Below, piece after piece: positions 63,970 to 64,000 of a DNA stretch of 64,000 bases. Origin of the DNA: Novimethylophilus kurashikiensis (GTDB lineage: Bacteria; Pseudomonadota; Gammaproteobacteria; Burkholderiales; Methylophilaceae); assembly GCF_003112435.1 (NCBI RefSeq), contig NZ_BDOQ01000003.1, forward strand, positions 680,549 to 744,548, written 5' to 3'. A program made the position numbers and the translations under genes. The stretch's first letter is position 1. Every line of letters starts with the position of its first letter. Below the pieces are notes generated by a model. The model worked only from the letters and a program-made list of their open reading frames with translations, had not been told where the DNA came from and made no database searches.

Positions 63970-64000
63970 TTTCGCCGCCATAAATAAAAAAGGCGAGAAT

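Overview
The window looks like the chromosome of a betaproteobacterium of the Nitrosomonadales/Methylophilales type. This rests on gene content only, because no rRNA is present. Markers are zapA followed by 6S RNA, a BtuM-type B12 importer behind btuB, ubiK-yifB, a TorF-type porin before glnK-amtB, the Acidithiobacillus/Nitrosomonas-type gshA, and a complete mxaRSACKL set. Most of the window is moderately G+C rich and densely packed, with many ATGA-type overlaps. The exception is an AT-richer stretch just after tRNA-Phe (about 14.4-16.8 kb).

Layout: (1) 1-1.7 kb, minus strand: gatB (cut by the left edge), 6S RNA, zapA and a zapB-like coiled-coil gene. (2) 1.75-14.2 kb: a cobalamin regulon. 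A promoter and B12 riboswitch control btuB and btuM, followed by cobO, cobB, bluB, a btuF-like gene without a signal peptide, and cobU. Further on are cobQ, cbiB, cobD and cobC-cobS-cobT. Together these convert cobyrinate or salvaged corrinoids into adenosylcobalamin; corrin-ring synthesis is not in the window. (3) 14.3-16.8 kb: tRNA-Phe and a decayed island with an IS3 transposase scrap, a broken wecE-like transaminase gene and an intact acyltransferase 3 gene. (4) 16.9-18.2 kb: a TetR repressor, two operator-like palindromes, a thioredoxin-fold ferredoxin and a small membrane protein. (5) 19.0-24.6 kb: a monooxygenase-fold protein and mxaRSACKL, the AAA+/VWA maturation module of methanol dehydrogenase, without mxaFJGI nearby. 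(6) 24.7-31.5 kb: hmp-nsrR with NsrR boxes, ugd, rhodanese, tusA, a VIT1/CCC1 transporter, comM/yifB and ubiK.

(7) 31.5-44.3 kb: a nitrogen-scavenging operon under an apparent sigma-54 promoter. It encodes an ABC transporter, a creatininase-family enzyme, a type III glutamine synthetase, a NikR-like regulator, two DUF1989 proteins, a biotin-dependent urea/guanidine carboxylase and an allophanate hydrolase split over two genes. The set matches guanidine carboxylase/carboxyguanidine deiminase clusters better than plain urea catabolism. (8) 45.4-48.4 kb: porin, glnK and amtB behind a second sigma-54 promoter. A third sigma-54 site at 49.07 kb is followed only by an intrinsic terminator, which suggests an NtrC-controlled small RNA of about 77 nt. 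(9) 49.2-54.0 kb: gshA-gshB, then apbE, a NusG-II protein, a Gx transporter and a secreted protein. (10) 54.0-62.2 kb, minus strand: a minor-pilin operon (pilE, fimT, pilV, pilW, pilX, pilY1) ending in a TonB-like gene. (11) 62.3-64 kb: lptM, lysA and a tiny exported protein.

The most novel leads are the sigma-54 small RNA candidate, a NikR-type palindrome lying on the start of the guanidine/urea operon, the orphan mxaRSACKL module, the signal-less BtuF beside BtuM, and a large repeat insertion in PilY1.
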